Assembly: GCA_034440615.1 (NCBI GenBank)
Contig: JAOTOM010002289.1
Span: forward strand, 33,287 to 97,286
Origin: Ashinkailepas kermadecensis
Lineage: Eukaryota; Arthropoda; Thecostraca; Neolepadidae
Length of the DNA: 64,000 nucleotides
Direction of reading: 5' to 3'
In this document: positions 11,016 to 22,960 of the stretch, piece after piece
Position numbering within the stretch: the first letter of the stretch is position 1
How the letters are laid out: each line of letters starts with the position of its first letter
Made by a program: the position numbers and the translations under genes
The notes under the pieces: generated by a model
Seen by the model: the letters and a program-made list of their open reading frames with translations, nothing else
Databases searched by the model: none
What the model was told of the DNA's origin: nothing

Positions 11016-11840
11016 GTGAGGTGGCGGCTGTCTGAGGTTGCATAAGGACCCGACCCCAGCTCACAGTCGAGGTGAGGTGGCGGCTGTCTGAGGTTACATC
11101 GGGGACCGACCCCAGCTCACAGTCGAGGTGAGGCGGCGGCTGTCTGAGGTTACATCGGGGACCGACCCCAGCTCACAGTCGAGGTGAGGCGGTGGCTGTC
11201 TCAGGTTGCATAAGGAACCGACCCCAGCTCACAGTCGAGGTGAGGTGGCGGCTGTCTGAGGTTACATCGGGGACCGACCCCAGCTCACAGTCGAGGTGAG
11301 GCGGCGGCTGTCTGAGGTTACATCGGGGACCGACCCCAGCTCACAGTCTAGGTGAGGCGGTGGCTGTCTCAGGTTGCATAAGGAACCGACCCCAGCTCAC
11401 AGTCGAGGTGAGGTGGCGGCTGTCTGAGGTTACATTGGGGACCGACCCCAGCTCACAGTCGAGGTGAGGTGGCGGCTGCCTGAGGTTGCATAGGGAACCG
11501 ACCCCAGCTCACAGTCAAGGTGAGGCGGCGGCTGTCTGGGGTTACATCGGGGACCGACCCCAGTTCACAGTCGAGGTGAGGCGGCAGCTGACTGAGGTTA
11601 CATCGGGGACCGACCCCAGCTCACAGTCGAGGTGAGGCGGCGGGTGTCTGAGGTTACATCGGGGACCGACCCCAGCTCACAGTCGAGGTGAGGTGGCGGC
11701 TGCCTGATGTTGCATAGGGAACCGACCCCAGCTCACAGTCAAGGTGAGGCGGCGGCTGTCTGGGGTGACATCGGGGACCGACCCCAGTTCACAGTCGAGG
11801 TGAAGCGGCAGCTGACTGAGGTTACATCGGGGACCGACCC
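10995..11840 (+). repeat. 56-bp array of about 15 units starting at a 5' splice site
   Basis: Units start CGACCCCAGCTCACAGTC at 10,995, 11,051, 11,107, 11,163 and so on, period 56. Unit 1 contains the last codons of the penultimate DNAJA2-like exon and its donor. Almost every unit repeats the donor-like GTCGAGGTGAGG. Two tail types, TTGCATA-AGG and TTACATC-GGGG, tend to recur every three units, suggesting a higher-order repeat of about 168 bp. Confidence 0.92.
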
Positions 11841-12655
11841 CCAACTCGCAAGCAAGATGACTTAGCAGTTACTCCGGGTCACAAGGGAAGCTGGTCACAT
11901 CTCGCAGTCAATGTGAGGTGGCAGCTGCCCTAGGTTATATGGGAGACCAACCCAAGCTCGCAGGCACGGCGAGATGATAGCGACCCGAGACCACATGGGG
12001 GATCGACATCAGCTCCCAGCAATGTAGTGGGGAACTTCACACGAAGGACTTCCCCTTGTTCCCAAGAGTTGGGGAGGAGGTGGTAACAAACATCAGGTTT
12101 CAAGACGGAGGTGACAGCGTTCAATCTACAAAAATGGAAGGTTCCCAGCCCTCAAGATAATAGTAGGTACGGACAGTACCCCCCTCCAAGTCGCATCATG
12201 GCCGGGGAAGGCTAGGTGTATCCAACTGAGAAGTAAATGAAGGACAATCATCATTGCTTTCCGTGACATAGCCTGTCCCTCATCGACGCAGTACTTCCGA
12301 TGCGCTGGCGCACCCTGGTCTCGTCACTGAATGCACTGAATGCACGTCACTGAATCTACGCGGCTGTTAGGCGCACACATTGTCGCATCGAGGCTCTTCT
12401 CGCCGCATGTCAAGCATCAAACATCATGCCATTTACTCAGCTGATTACCTTCTGGGCGTGAATAATTCGTTTTCTTAGCGGATCCAACGGCTGGCAGTGA
12501 AGTGTTCAGTTTTGACCACCTGGAAGTGGGCGCTGTGTGGCCAGTGCAGTTGAAGAGCCCCTGAGCCCAAACAACCAGCCAGCACGTGTTTGCCGGTCTG
12601 CGGCTCCGGTTCGGCGAAGTCCGGCCGCCTTTCCGGCTCGGCCCGGATCGTGAGC
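11841..12655. other. Intron sequence, no further feature
   Basis: Follows the 56-bp array with a few decayed units up to about 12,020, then unique sequence inside the last intron of the DNAJA2-like gene. Confidence 0.5.
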
Positions 12656-12985
12656 TTCCTTTTGGAGGCGCCGTGTCTGTCACGTGACCTACGGGTGCTG
12701 TTGGCGGGACTCCCTGGCAGTTCCTTCTGGAGGCGCCGTGTCTGTCGCGTGACCTACTGGTGATGCTGGCGGGACTCCCCGACATTTTCTTCTGGAGGCG
12801 CCGCGCCTGTCACGTGACCTACTGGTGCTGCTGGCGGGACTCCCCGACATTTTCTTCTGGAGGCGCCGCGCCTGTCACGTGACCTACTGGTGCTGCTGGC
12901 GGGACTCTCCGGCATTTCCTTCTGGAGACTCCGTGCCTGTGACGTGACCCACTGGTGCTGCTGGCGGGGCTCCCCGGCGGCTTCT
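12656..12985. repeat. 65-bp minisatellite, 5 units with CACGTG
   Basis: Units at 12,663, 12,728, 12,793, 12,858 and 12,923, each starting TGGAGGCGCC or a variant. Most contain the palindrome GTCACGTGAC with an E-box core. Related words occur at about 31,560-31,700. Confidence 0.85.
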
Positions 12986-13449
12986 TATCTGCCATGCGTC
13001 TGGCCGGCGACCGGACGGGCGGCGACACGGCGAGGGGCAGTGTGCCTAAATTTGGCATCGAATGTGCAAAATGGCACCCCAACGAAACAAATACCTAAGT
13101 CTTGAGTTGCCGTTTTCTATGCTTTTACGTTAATCTTCGAAGGTCTATAGTGATGTCTGTCTATTTGGTCTACACATCTTGGATGAGCACGAGATGAATC
13201 CCTTCGCTTGTTTGCCCTTTTAGTACTTTCGGATTACTAGTCAAGTACAAATACCTCGCAGCGTATGTCAGCTTTATTCCCGCTTGTGTGTAAATTCGAC
13301 AGCTCTATCTACGTCCTGCATGATCAATAGTTGGATAGTTTTATTGTCATCTGATGCTCGGTTGAACATGAATTTGGACGCAGTGGCGGGCAGTGGTCGG
13401 TAGCCGCCAACGTGTCACTACACGGGCATTTCTATGGTACATCCTCCTC
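12986..13449. other. Intron sequence, no feature recognised
   Basis: Unique-looking sequence between two arrays within the last intron of the DNAJA2-like gene. Confidence 0.45.
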
Positions 13450-14530
13450 CGGCGTCACGGCCGATGGTGTGGCACACCCGCCCGCGGCGTCACCTCGGAT
13501 GGTGTGGCACACCCGCCCGCCGCGTCACCTCTGATGGTGTGGCACACCCGCTCCCCGGCGTCACGGCCGATGGTGTGGCCCCCCTCCCTCCCCGGCGTCA
13601 CTGCCGATGGTGTGCCCCCCTCCCCGGCGTCACTGTCGATGGTGTGGCCATACCCCCCCGGCGTCACGGCCGATGGTGTGGCCACACCCGCCCGCGGCGT
13701 CACGGCCGATGGTGTGGCCATACCCCCCCGGCGTCACGACCGGTGGTGTGGTCACACCCGCCCGCGGCGTCACGGCCGATGGTGTGGCCATACCCCCCCC
13801 CCCCGGCGTCACGGCCGATGGTGTGGCCATACCCCCCCGGCGTCACGACCGGTGGTGTGGCCACACCCGCCCGCGGCGTCACGGCCGATGGTGTGGCCAT
13901 ACCCCCCCGGCGTCACGGCCGATGGTGTGGCCACACCCGCCCGCGGCGTCACGGCCGATGGTGTGGCCATACCCCCCCGGCGTCACGACCGGTGGTGTGG
14001 CCATACCCCCCCCCCGGCGTCACGACCGGTGGTGTGGCCCACCCCCCGCGGCGTCACTGCCGGTGGTGTGGCCACACCCCCCGCGGCGTCACGGCCGATG
14101 GTGTGCCCCCCTCCCCGGCGTCACGACCGGTGGTGTGGCCACACCCCCCGCGGCGTCACTGCCGGTGGTGTGGCCATACCCCCCCCCGGCGTCACGACCG
14201 GTGGTGTGGCCATACCCCCCGCGGCGTCACGGCCGGTGGTGTGGCACACCCCCGGGTAGGCCGGTGGTGTGGCCACACCGCCCGCGGCGTTACTGCCGGT
14301 GGTGTGCCCCCTCCCCGGCGTCACTGCCGATGGTGTGCCCCCACCCCCGGCGTCACGGCCGGTGGTGTGGCCACACCCGCCCGCGGCGTCACGCCGTCCC
14401 CCCCCGGCGTCACTGCCGATGGTGTGGCCCCCCCCCCGGCGTCACGACCGGTGGTGTGGCCATACCCCCCCGGCGTCACGACCGGTGGTGTGGCCACACC
14501 CGCCCGCGGCGTCACGGCCGATGGTGTCAC
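13450..14530. repeat. 31-36 bp minisatellite, about 33 units, palindrome-bearing
   Basis: Units start GGCGTCACGG or GGCGTCACGA, carry GGTGTGG, and end in C-runs of varying length, which sets the unit size. Many units contain GGTGTGGCCACACC, a perfect 14-bp palindrome. Strong C/G strand bias. The 288- to 370-codon frames across it (Pro, Val, Trp, His repeats) are artefacts. Confidence 0.95.
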
Positions 14531-14927
14531 TTCATTTTTTATTTAGCCAGTGCTCATGGCACTGGCTAAATCAAATGGCATCTAGCCCACTATCAATAAT
14601 TTGCCCCTCGTATTTTCGTGTTGTACTCTAGATGGCAATGGAGCGGAAAACATGGAAGAATAAGGGAATGGTACATTTTAGTTTTGCTGCGATTGATTTT
14701 AAGGCACAGTACATCCTGGCTACAGAAAAAAATCAACCTTTTTGCTTCAATTTACCACTCTTCCGGCAGCTTTTTTAGAGTAATTGTCCACTTATTATTT
14801 AGCTTCAAACTGGATTTTGTTATTTAGCTCTGGTTACGCCCTGCGCCAGTACGACGCCGAAGGACAGCAGTGTGTTGATATGACGAGCAAGGGCTCAGAT
14901 ACACACTGAAAGGAGATTATGCCCTTC
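14531..14927. other. Intron sequence, no feature recognised
   Basis: AT-richer unique sequence after the array; nothing recognised. Confidence 0.4.
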
Positions 14928-14950
14928 AACCTAACCTAACCTAACCTAAC
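14928..14950. repeat. Short interstitial telomere-like tract (CCTAA/TTAGG)
   Basis: Four and a half CCTAA units, the complement of the TTAGG arthropod telomere repeat. Too short to be a telomere; an interstitial tract or chance short repeat. Confidence 0.7.
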
Positions 14951-15351
14951 GTTGTTACTAGGTTGTTGAATATCGCATCGCATATCGCAAGCTCGCCCAT
15001 TGCGTGCGAGCAAATCTTCGCTCGCCCTAGTTCTCAGCTACTCGAGTGAATGTTGTGAATGTCACACGTGTATCATATGGTTTGCGGGGACGTAGTTGAA
15101 CGTGCATTGTAATTGGAGTGGGTTGTTGCACTCGGCTGCGCCCCAACACCGTGGCAAAGACATCTGCTCGACAGGTGTTGATCCTCGGTGATATGCGCTT
15201 GATGCCCTCAGTTTCCTCACAGTGCGGCGGTCAATTTAATCCCCAGAGGTTTTTCTAGGATAGTTCTTAAACCGTTTAAGGTATCGCTTTGAGAGAGCGC
15301 TCGCCTCCCTATCATTGAAAAGCTGACCTTGTGTTGAAATATATAGTCTAT

Positions 15352-15542
15352 TACAGTGACGCAGCCAGGATTTTCTTAAGGGGGAGGACCGACCGAAAAT
15401 GACATGAAACAGAGAACGCTTTCGGTGTGCTTAGCGCGTCGGAAATTTCTGGTTTTGAGTGGCGAAAATCTCAAAATGTATTGTTTCATCTAGTGCATTT
15501 TTGGTTCCTAAGAGGGGGGGGGGGCTTGGCTGCGTCTCTGGG
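15352..15542. mobile_element. Small inverted-repeat DNA element (MITE-like)
   Basis: The left end CAGTGACGCAGCCAGG is mirrored at the right end, where the reverse complement reads AGAGACGCAGCCAAGC followed by a C-run. The arms continue into matching poly-purine (AAGGGGG) stretches. About 190 bp with no coding capacity. Target-site duplications are not obvious. Confidence 0.6.
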
Positions 15543-16752
15543 CTAGGTCATGATCTAGGACAGGTCATAGTTAAATCACGTCCATGTGTCGATGCGGGCT
15601 TTAGGCGTGTATTAAAAAATGTGAACTAGCCGTGGGAAATATAGTGAAAAGTCCGCTGTAGCCATACAAAAGTCGATCTCAGGTTATGTCACGGAGATCA
15701 AACTTCGTGACGCATAATACTGTTTCTAATTCATATATTTGACAAATCTGGATGTAGATGACGGCACTCGTTCTTCCATAACGTTTCATGCTTCAATTTC
15801 ATAACAGGTCAGGTCACGGAGATTGCCTGAAGCTTCGCGAGAGTATATGTAGGTCGGGTGATCTTGAGGATAAACAACAGACTATGACGAAATAAAGTTG
15901 GCCAAATTTGGGTTTACAAGAGCAATGTTCCACTCCGCTTTTGTTTCCAATGCGAGTGGGGGCCCGAATTGTTGTTGAAAGTTTTCAAAGTTTTCTTTTG
16001 AAGTTGAAAGTTTATGTTCAAAGTTGAAAGTTTGCTTTTAGTCGTTGGGAAAATATTTATGAATTATAAGTTAAGTTTTCTTTTGGGAAGGCACTTTCTT
16101 CAAAAAGGAAAATAGCTGACTGCATTGGTGTCATACATTATCTTTTAGCACAATCTTTCTATGATTGTGAACGTCACCAGATTATCGCAATTTTATTGTG
16201 CTTGAACTTGACTTGATTTGTGACTTTGACGTCGGTACATGTCATTGTGGTAGACTAAGTCTTCAGTTCTCATATTATTGATGTTGAACCACGAAATCAT
16301 ATTCGTTTCATGTCTAGGTTCCGAAAGTTACAGCGATGATCGTGTGATTGACTGCATCCCGACTTTTAGCCATTTGATCTGATCTGGAAAACCAACCAAA
16401 AGGGGTTGACAAAAATGTTCAAAGTAAATCTAAAAGTTGAAGGATGAAGCTACGCGCTACAGCTCACAGCATCTATATCTACCTCAGACAAAAACAAGGC
16501 GGTGCGGGAAAATTGACCTGGCAAATCTTCCGCACCACGAGGGTAGGAAATTCTGCTTGTTAAATAATCGATCGTGAGATGATGAGTAGGGTTGAATTAA
16601 GCTCACGTATTGAGCAACACCCCATACTAACTGACGTCATCCTGCCAACAATAACCGGATCACATCAGCGATGGCCTGCTCTGAGTGTCCCGGACCTGGA
16701 CAGTCCACGACGCCACAGCCCAGCTGACCTACCCGGCCTGACGTCGCCACAG
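15543..16752. other. Intron sequence, no feature recognised
   Basis: AT-rich DNA leading to the last DNAJA2-like exon. A local A/T-rich word (GTTGAAAGTTT) recurs at 15,970-16,040. Confidence 0.45.
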
Positions 16753-16822
16753 GTCGAGCCGCGCCGAGGCCTACGAGGAGGACGAGGGCCAGGACGAGGG
16801 CGTGCAGTGCGCCCACCAATAA
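16753..16822 (+). CDS. DNAJA2: DnaJ type A (DNAJA2-like) co-chaperone, terminal exon
   Basis: Acceptor CGCCACAG before 16,753. One base completes the Arg codon left by the penultimate exon, then SSRAEAYEEDEGQDE and GVQCAHQ, then TAA. GVQCAHQ matches the C-terminus of vertebrate DNAJA2 as I remember it, and REAY plus an acidic stretch precede it there too. The Cys four from the end sits in a CaaX-like position used for prenylation in class A J-proteins. The intron before this exon is about 5.7 kb and contains three tandem arrays. Confidence 0.85.
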
Positions 16823-17500
16823 CGCCTGCGGCACTGCTAGCACGTCCGACGGCGGCCCCGCCGACGGCGGCGGTCACCAGTCGGCACCGGACACGCGCCG
16901 CCGGCAACTCCGATGCGTCTGCGGTCGTTCTCTGGCCGCAGCTGATTCTCCACTGTGTCACTCCCCCCGCCCGCCCCCAACCTGCGCGTGCGAGCGTGCT
17001 CGTGCGTGGCCGTGAATGCGTGCGCGAATGCGTGTGTGTGTGTGTGTTTCCGAACCTGGCAGAAAGTCGACGACGAGGACAAGCGCAATGCACGGGGTTT
17101 GTTCACTGTGCGCCACGTATGCCCGCGGGCCGGTCACGTACGCGTCACGTTGGCCGCGACTGCGGCTCGGCTGCTGCTGTGTAAATCCCGAGCCGGACAC
17201 GCCCACTGCGACTGCCTGTGCCGGCCCACATGCATGTGTGTGTATGTATATATATATGTGTGTGTCCCTGAGGTGGTAACTGAGCTCGGCGCGCGCGCTT
17301 GCGATTCTATTGCGGGATGGGTTGAGTTGCGCTGCCTCCATAGTGGCGACTGATCGGCAGCTGCAGCTGTATAGGCCGTGCGCCACCCTTGCCGAAGCCA
17401 GCATTAGGCGCCCAGCTGCCGTTTTACGTCGGGTCTGTTTCTTTCGTGCCTGCTTACGTGTGAACTCCAGTAGTCTGTGGAGTTCTTGTCCACAATAAAT
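16823..17500 (+). other. Probable 3' UTR of the DNAJA2-like gene
   Basis: Sequence from the stop codon to a canonical AATAAA at 17,494-17,499. It contains short (TG)n tracts near 17,030-17,050 and 17,230-17,265. GC-rich frames here, up to 201 codons, have no domains. Confidence 0.5.
17494..17499 (+). terminator. Polyadenylation signal AATAAA
   Basis: The canonical hexamer about 670 bp after the DNAJA2-like stop codon; assignment to this gene is by position only. Confidence 0.45.
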
Positions 17501-17565
17501 TACACCGTATTTGAACAAATGTTTTCGCCTTGGGAAAGCGGTGATGCTTGTCTTTGATTTGGCCC

Positions 17566-17615
17566 CTTGGTTTTTTAACTTTTGGATGCATCGACTACCA
17601 TTGTCATGTAGCACT
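17566..17615 (+). repeat. Dispersed hairpin-like motif, copy 2
   Basis: Diverged copy: GGATGCATCGACTACC, then GTCATGTAGCAC. Same orientation as the other five copies. Confidence 0.5.
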
Positions 17616-18334
17616 TGATTTGGCTCGGTGTAGCAGCTTGTTTTTAACAGCTTATTATTGCTGCACAGATGTCATAATCAAACATTGGCAATCTCCACAA
17701 TGGATATGTTTCAATATTCATCACCACATAATCTAGGGGATATTCAGCATGCTCATGCATCTTTTTCATTTGGATTCCATTGACGAACTAATATATGATG
17801 AATTGCGCCCAGAAGTTCGAATGCCATTATTTGTATCAAATTGCATTTCCTTCACCAAGTACCTATACAGAAAGCAGTTTAGGCAAATCCTGTTGCCTGG
17901 CAGTGATAGTCTAGCTTTTCCTCGGTTGTTCGATAACTGGCTCGCAAATTCAATGACTCCTCTCTGTCTCTCTAGTTCTCAAATCCACGAGCCGTTCTTG
18001 AAAGCCACCAGTTGTTAGTGCTCTTGTGTTGAACGGGCTAATTAATGAATTAAACGGAGACAAATTGTTTCAAATTGTGACAAACAGTTTCAACAGCTCA
18101 CAGTGATACCAGAATCAACAAAGTCACAGCCTCCGCCTCACACACGCACGTCCACTCTTGGCGATAGTTCTGAGTTGACTCCAAATCAGCAGGCAATCGC
18201 GACTGACTGACTGACAACCGTCCAACTGAGCCGCCAAACGTTCCAAGCGCCCACATCCTGCAACAGGCTGCATCTCACGAGCCTCGACGATGAAACTCTG
18301 TCTCTAACCTCTTTCTCCCACGTACGTTTGTTTG

Positions 18335-18396
18335 TTGTTTGTTATTTTGGTTTAAAGGGCGCATCGACTGCAATGGTCATATAGCGCCCATAACAA
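18335..18396 (+). repeat. Dispersed hairpin-like motif, copy 3
   Basis: GTTTAAAGGGCGCATCGACT, then GGTCATATAGCGCCC. The outer GGGCGC and GCGCCC are inverted repeats. This is the best-preserved copy with the one at 30,941. Confidence 0.7.
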
Positions 18397-21300
18397 GTTT
18401 ATTGATAAAAACCAGAAGTAAAATCGTGGCAAAACAGTGTCATGCTGAGGTGTAATTCCCCGCATACTGTCTCAGTTAAAACACTTCTTCGCAGTCAGCC
18501 GTTTAGAGATATGGTATGGTGCCTTCACAGGTGTTACGGTCAGGACGGTCGTCTATCCCACACGTCTCGGCTTACAGGTGGGTTGCCTCATCACGGGCGC
18601 CTCAGCGCGGGGACGGGACCTGGGACTCGCTTCGGTCGGTGGCGAAATAGGCATCCGCTTTCGGCTGGTAGGTGGTGTAAGTGGCTGGCCTGTGAATGGG
18701 GCAGGTGGAGGTGGACCCATTATTTCTCCAGAGGGGCCAAGTGGTGCGCGCGGTACCGACGGCGAGGGTTCTCGCACGCCGAGCCTCGCAGCCATGGAAC
18801 ATTTTTGCACTGCGCCTTTTGTAGGGCGGCGAGGTCGGTGTGGGGGGGGGGAGGGGTGGTTGGGGTGGTAGGGTGTGGGTTTGGTGGGGGGGGAGTGGGA
18901 GGGGATCATAGGGGTGGAGGTTATTTCTTGGTTGGGGAAGGGGGAGGGGTAATAGGTGGGGATGTGGTCTCGAGGGGGGATTGGATATTAGGAATTGGTA
19001 CAGGTGTGGTTCGGTCTTTGTCTAGCTGGTTAGGTCTTGAGTGGTTTGTCTGAGTAGCAGTCGTCTTGAGTTAGAGTTAGTCTTGGAGTCTTGTGTGGTC
19101 GTCTTGGAGTCTTGTGTTGTCGTCTGAATGGTGGCGTTTGTGTTGCTGTCGAGAGAGTTTGTGTGGTGTAGTGTTATTGGGTCTTGGTCTACTGCGGTGC
19201 GCCCTTGACTTCGGAGCGACCTTGAAACAGTTGTTTCCGCACGACCGCCGGCCGGCGGCCATGTTTTATTACGCTCACGGGCGCCGGGCGGCTCCCCCGA
19301 CCCGCGCCGATCCCGCTTCCGGCGTCCCGCCGGCCCCCAACCGGGGCGGCCCACAGCGAGCGGGGTGCCATTGTTCACGCTGTAGCAGGTGCAGTCTGAG
19401 CGTGTCAGATCATCATGTCTTCGTCGTATTGTCATCTTGTCGGCGCCCCGTAACTCGTTATCCTAACACAAATTTATATTTAGCGAGGCCAAGTCTCTCA
19501 CTTCAACACTTCCATTCGTGCGTGAACCTGGCTTGGTCGTGGCGCCAGGGATAGAGGAGCCGCGTGGTTGGAGAGACTTAAGGTGGGGTCATAAGAGAAA
19601 TGGGCGGACATTGGAGTTGGAAAGGCGTCCGTCACCGGCCCTCGTCCAGCTTCGGGGCCCCTTTAAGTTTTAAAGTCCCCTTTGTTTCCCTCCATGTCCT
19701 CCACCAGCAATGCTCCCACGGGTCACCGGACTGGCAAATTGAGGGCCTAGGTAATTATCCTGGGTCAAATTTTTGACAACGATGGGTTTCTGACAGCTGC
19801 ATGCACACATTGGGCCCCAAACAGCCCCCACTAGTCCTTAAGTACCCTTAGCTAGGTCATTTACACTCACATGCATTCCCATTCATTCCGAACGTTCGCT
19901 CCATTAATGACACATGTAAATGTTTGGACCGCGATTTCCCTTCCAGTGGTATGTGCGCATTCAGCAAGTCTTACTTTCTCAGACCGTTGCTTAGGGCTTT
20001 CTAGCCCAAAGTTAAATGTTAATTACCCGTGCTCAGGTCCACAACTGTAACCGGCTGACGCGACACTGTTGGTTGGGAATGATAAGCTATTACTTTACTG
20101 CCTTCAAGGCTCGATGACACTGGGCTGCGACATTCCGTTAGTTTCTGATGGTCTTATGCTGGGCTTGAGTAATAATGGCCGACATACCTACACTTAAATG
20201 AGTCAACGCCTTGCCTGGACTTGCATGCTCTAACTTGCAACCGGCGGGCACCCCCACAGGTGGTCCTGGGCCACAAATCGGTCGGGATGGCCCCCTATCG
20301 TCTTTCTAACCTATCCTGCCCGGGGTCACGGTCGGGAGACCCTCAAATCCCCTGTCTGTGCCGTAATCGAGAGGCCCAGGCCTACGGGAATAGCTGAGAC
20401 GGGGAAGGACTACCAACCTGGCCGTTTTTGGCGGTTACCTACACTGTGCGCACAGATTCATCCCGACCCAAAATTGGGTGCCGCTGCCTGCGAGCCTACC
20501 CATGGACCCCGTCGGGTCTGACCACCCTCGGGATGCCCTTCCGCGCTCTGTGATCACCAGGCCGGAGGGATTTGCGGCCTAGAATTTCTCAAGTTCTCCA
20601 GCTGCCTTGTGAATTATCCAGTCTTTTCGGCACGCTTTCCCAGGGGTTCAACCAACAGTGTTTCGTCATTTCCCCGTCTTCTATCAGCCCTCCTCCGTCT
20701 CCTCCGAAGAGAAGAGGGCGGAGGCTCACGTTTGGGACCATGGAAGTTATCGCCCGTGGAAGGACGGCTTGCAGGCCGTCTCCTCGCTAATTGCGTAATT
20801 TGTCTCACGTTTTTCCGTCACAGACGGTAGTCGGGTTCGTCCTGTCCTGTCTTGCCGGCTAGCTTTTACATTAAGTATCGGACGAACCCGGAATTAATTC
20901 CCGTGTTAAATCCCTCATTCACACCTAGTACGTTTGGCCACTTAATGGTCAGTGTACTATTCGTTCCTCAACGGCATCAACTTAAGACTTTTGGACCTCC
21001 GAGTGTTTACCAGGCCCGCGGCATTCAAGGGTAATACATGCGCTGATAAGTACAAAGCCTGAGGGCGAGTTTCCAGCGATTTCACGGTAACGTTATTTCC
21101 CCATCGTGACTGCTTTGTGACATTTCCTCCTTCAACAATTTACTTGTACGAGTCTGGTCTCCAGCTTATGGCCGGCCGGACCATGTTGCGAGAGGGTTGG
21201 GCGTATTAGGGAGGCGCCTCCCACCCTACCTCACAGCTCGGCACCGTACCATGTTTACTCGGCCACCGCCCTTCTGGGCCGGCGGGGATTTCTTTAAGAC

Positions 21301-21925
21301 CCTACCTTCTTCGTTTCCCCACGCATTTCGTTATGTCGCTGTACAGCTTCACGGACACGTCCTCGGGCGTATTAGCTGCGTCTCGGACCAAGCTAGGTCG
21401 ACCTGGGTCAGCGACACTACAAGGTCAACCTTCAACTTTGTGTTCCCTTTAGCAACCGGTAATGTGCTGAGGGGCTCTGTGTCACCGTGACGCAATGCAA
21501 TTTACAAAGGGTGATACAAGGGAGCATGGGCGACCTCGTGTCGGGCCACGGGGTTTGTTTGTTGTCATAGTTTGCTACTTGCTCGCTTAAAAGTCTACGG
21601 CATATCTCGGCGTGACATAAAACGCACACAACGGACCACAGGGTCCTCTATAATTAACTTGAGTCTCAAGTCCATTCATTCCTTTCTAAGTGAAATGTTA
21701 TCCCCGGTTCCATATATAATCAGCTCCTGGGTTCAGTTGGTCGGTACTATTACCCGCACCATTTAAAGCAGATGGAAGTCTCGTAGACACGTGGTGCTAT
21801 GGTTAATGACCCAGTGCCCGGGGAGAATGTACGAGTTTACCCTCAGCTAGCGGTTTCTGCCACATCACTTCCCAAGGTCAAGGGCCCTCGATTCGGCGCC
21901 TTCGACCGGGCCACATGTTGATTTG
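18397..21925. other. No gene recognised
   Basis: Includes a long G-rich stretch at 18,840-18,960 and a GC-rich island near 19,230-19,370. Open frames up to 203 codons lack domains and look compositional. Nothing in 19.6-21.9 kb gave a recognisable transposon or host protein in any frame. Confidence 0.45.
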
Positions 21926-22735
21926 GGAGCAGGTGTTTGGCGTTTGATTGGAGAGCGAGGTAGAGAGAGTGAGAGAGAGAGAAAGAGAAAGAGAGAGATG
22001 CCTCTATGTAGATGCTGGGGCGATCCAGTCCCCTTCTTCCTCCAGTGACGCTCGATTAGTGCCTGATGTTTTCTCGACGAAAGCCCCTTCTCCCTGTTTC
22101 CTGACCCAGGAAAGGTCGGATCAATTCGTGGAGTGTGCCCCCGCCCCTCCGATGATTTAGCTGCCGTTGATCCGTGTTTGTTCTTCGTTCCAGCGAGATA
22201 CTTTTCAGCGTGAAGGAAAAATGATAACCTGGTCTCTTTAATTCGCTTTTTCCATGCCCGTTTAAAGCTTACCCTTATGTGGATAATTGCCTGCACTGTC
22301 ACGTCCCGCTGGTCTTCTACGTCGGAGGTGTCCGGAAGGGCAAGCTTTAAAGGGAATTAAATCCGCTATTTATGTTCAATCAAGGATGACATCAAGACCC
22401 TCATAAACCCGCCGGAACCAAACCCATTTGTCTGGTTGAATATAATGCAAATTACAATGTATATGCAGATAAACACACTGAATTGGCGGATCTCTGATAA
22501 GCAAAATGTCCCTGTCGTGCGATACTCCCATTCACTACTGACTATTCGGGTTAACGGTTTTGGTCTGTTCCCTCCACAAGGGTTAATGAACCCTTGGCTT
22601 CGGCGTCGCCGGCCAAGCTGCCTGTTTGATGGGAAAACAGGTGTTTCACGTTTGATTGGAGGGCGAGCGAGAGAGGGAGAGGGAGAAGGAGAGAGAGAGA
22701 GTGGGAGAGAGAGAGAGAGAGAGAAAGATGGATTG
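21926..22735. repeat. Two related segments ending in GA microsatellites
   Basis: GCAGGTGTTTGGCGTTTGAT plus GGAGAGCGAG and a (GA)n tract at 21,926-21,998, and a diverged copy (ACAGGTGTTTCACGTTTGAT plus GGAGGGCGAG and (GA)n) at 22,635-22,730. They are direct repeats about 700 bp apart. They could mark the ends of a decayed element, but no coding sequence supports this. Confidence 0.6.
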
Positions 22736-22849
22736 ACCGTAGTGAGCCAGAAGACCTGCCCTCCTCATTTGCGGCTTCCCGGAACCACTTGCCCCGTCAC
22801 CTAAACTCTTATCAGTAATGTGCGTGCGTGGTTATGTATTCTTTCCACC

Positions 22850-22960
22850 ATTCAGTTCTAAAATATAAACATTAATGTATCGTGCACAGCAACCTTGAAC
22901 CATGCGTTTCTAAACGATAAACATTCAGGTATCATCCACCAACCTTGAAACTATGCTCCA
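22850..22960. repeat. Two-copy tandem duplication of about 51 bp
   Basis: Adjacent copies sharing GTTTCTAAA...ATAAACATT...GGTATC...CAACCTTGAA...ATGC with several substitutions. Confidence 0.7.

Noticed and set aside
13393..14569. Long open frames (288-370 codons) rich in Pro, Val, Trp and His
   Set aside because: They are translations of the 31-36 bp minisatellite in all three forward frames; changing C-run lengths shift the frame and there is no domain or start context.
16579..17184. 201-codon GC-rich frame as an independent gene
   Set aside because: It overlaps the DNAJA2-like terminal exon in a different frame and has no domain; the terminal exon frame is supported by the family's C-terminus.
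21926..22735. LTR retrotransposon bounded by the two GA-ended segments
   Set aside because: The repeats are short and diverged, and the roughly 630 bp between them contains no gag or pol coding sequence, primer-binding site or clear terminal TG/CA.
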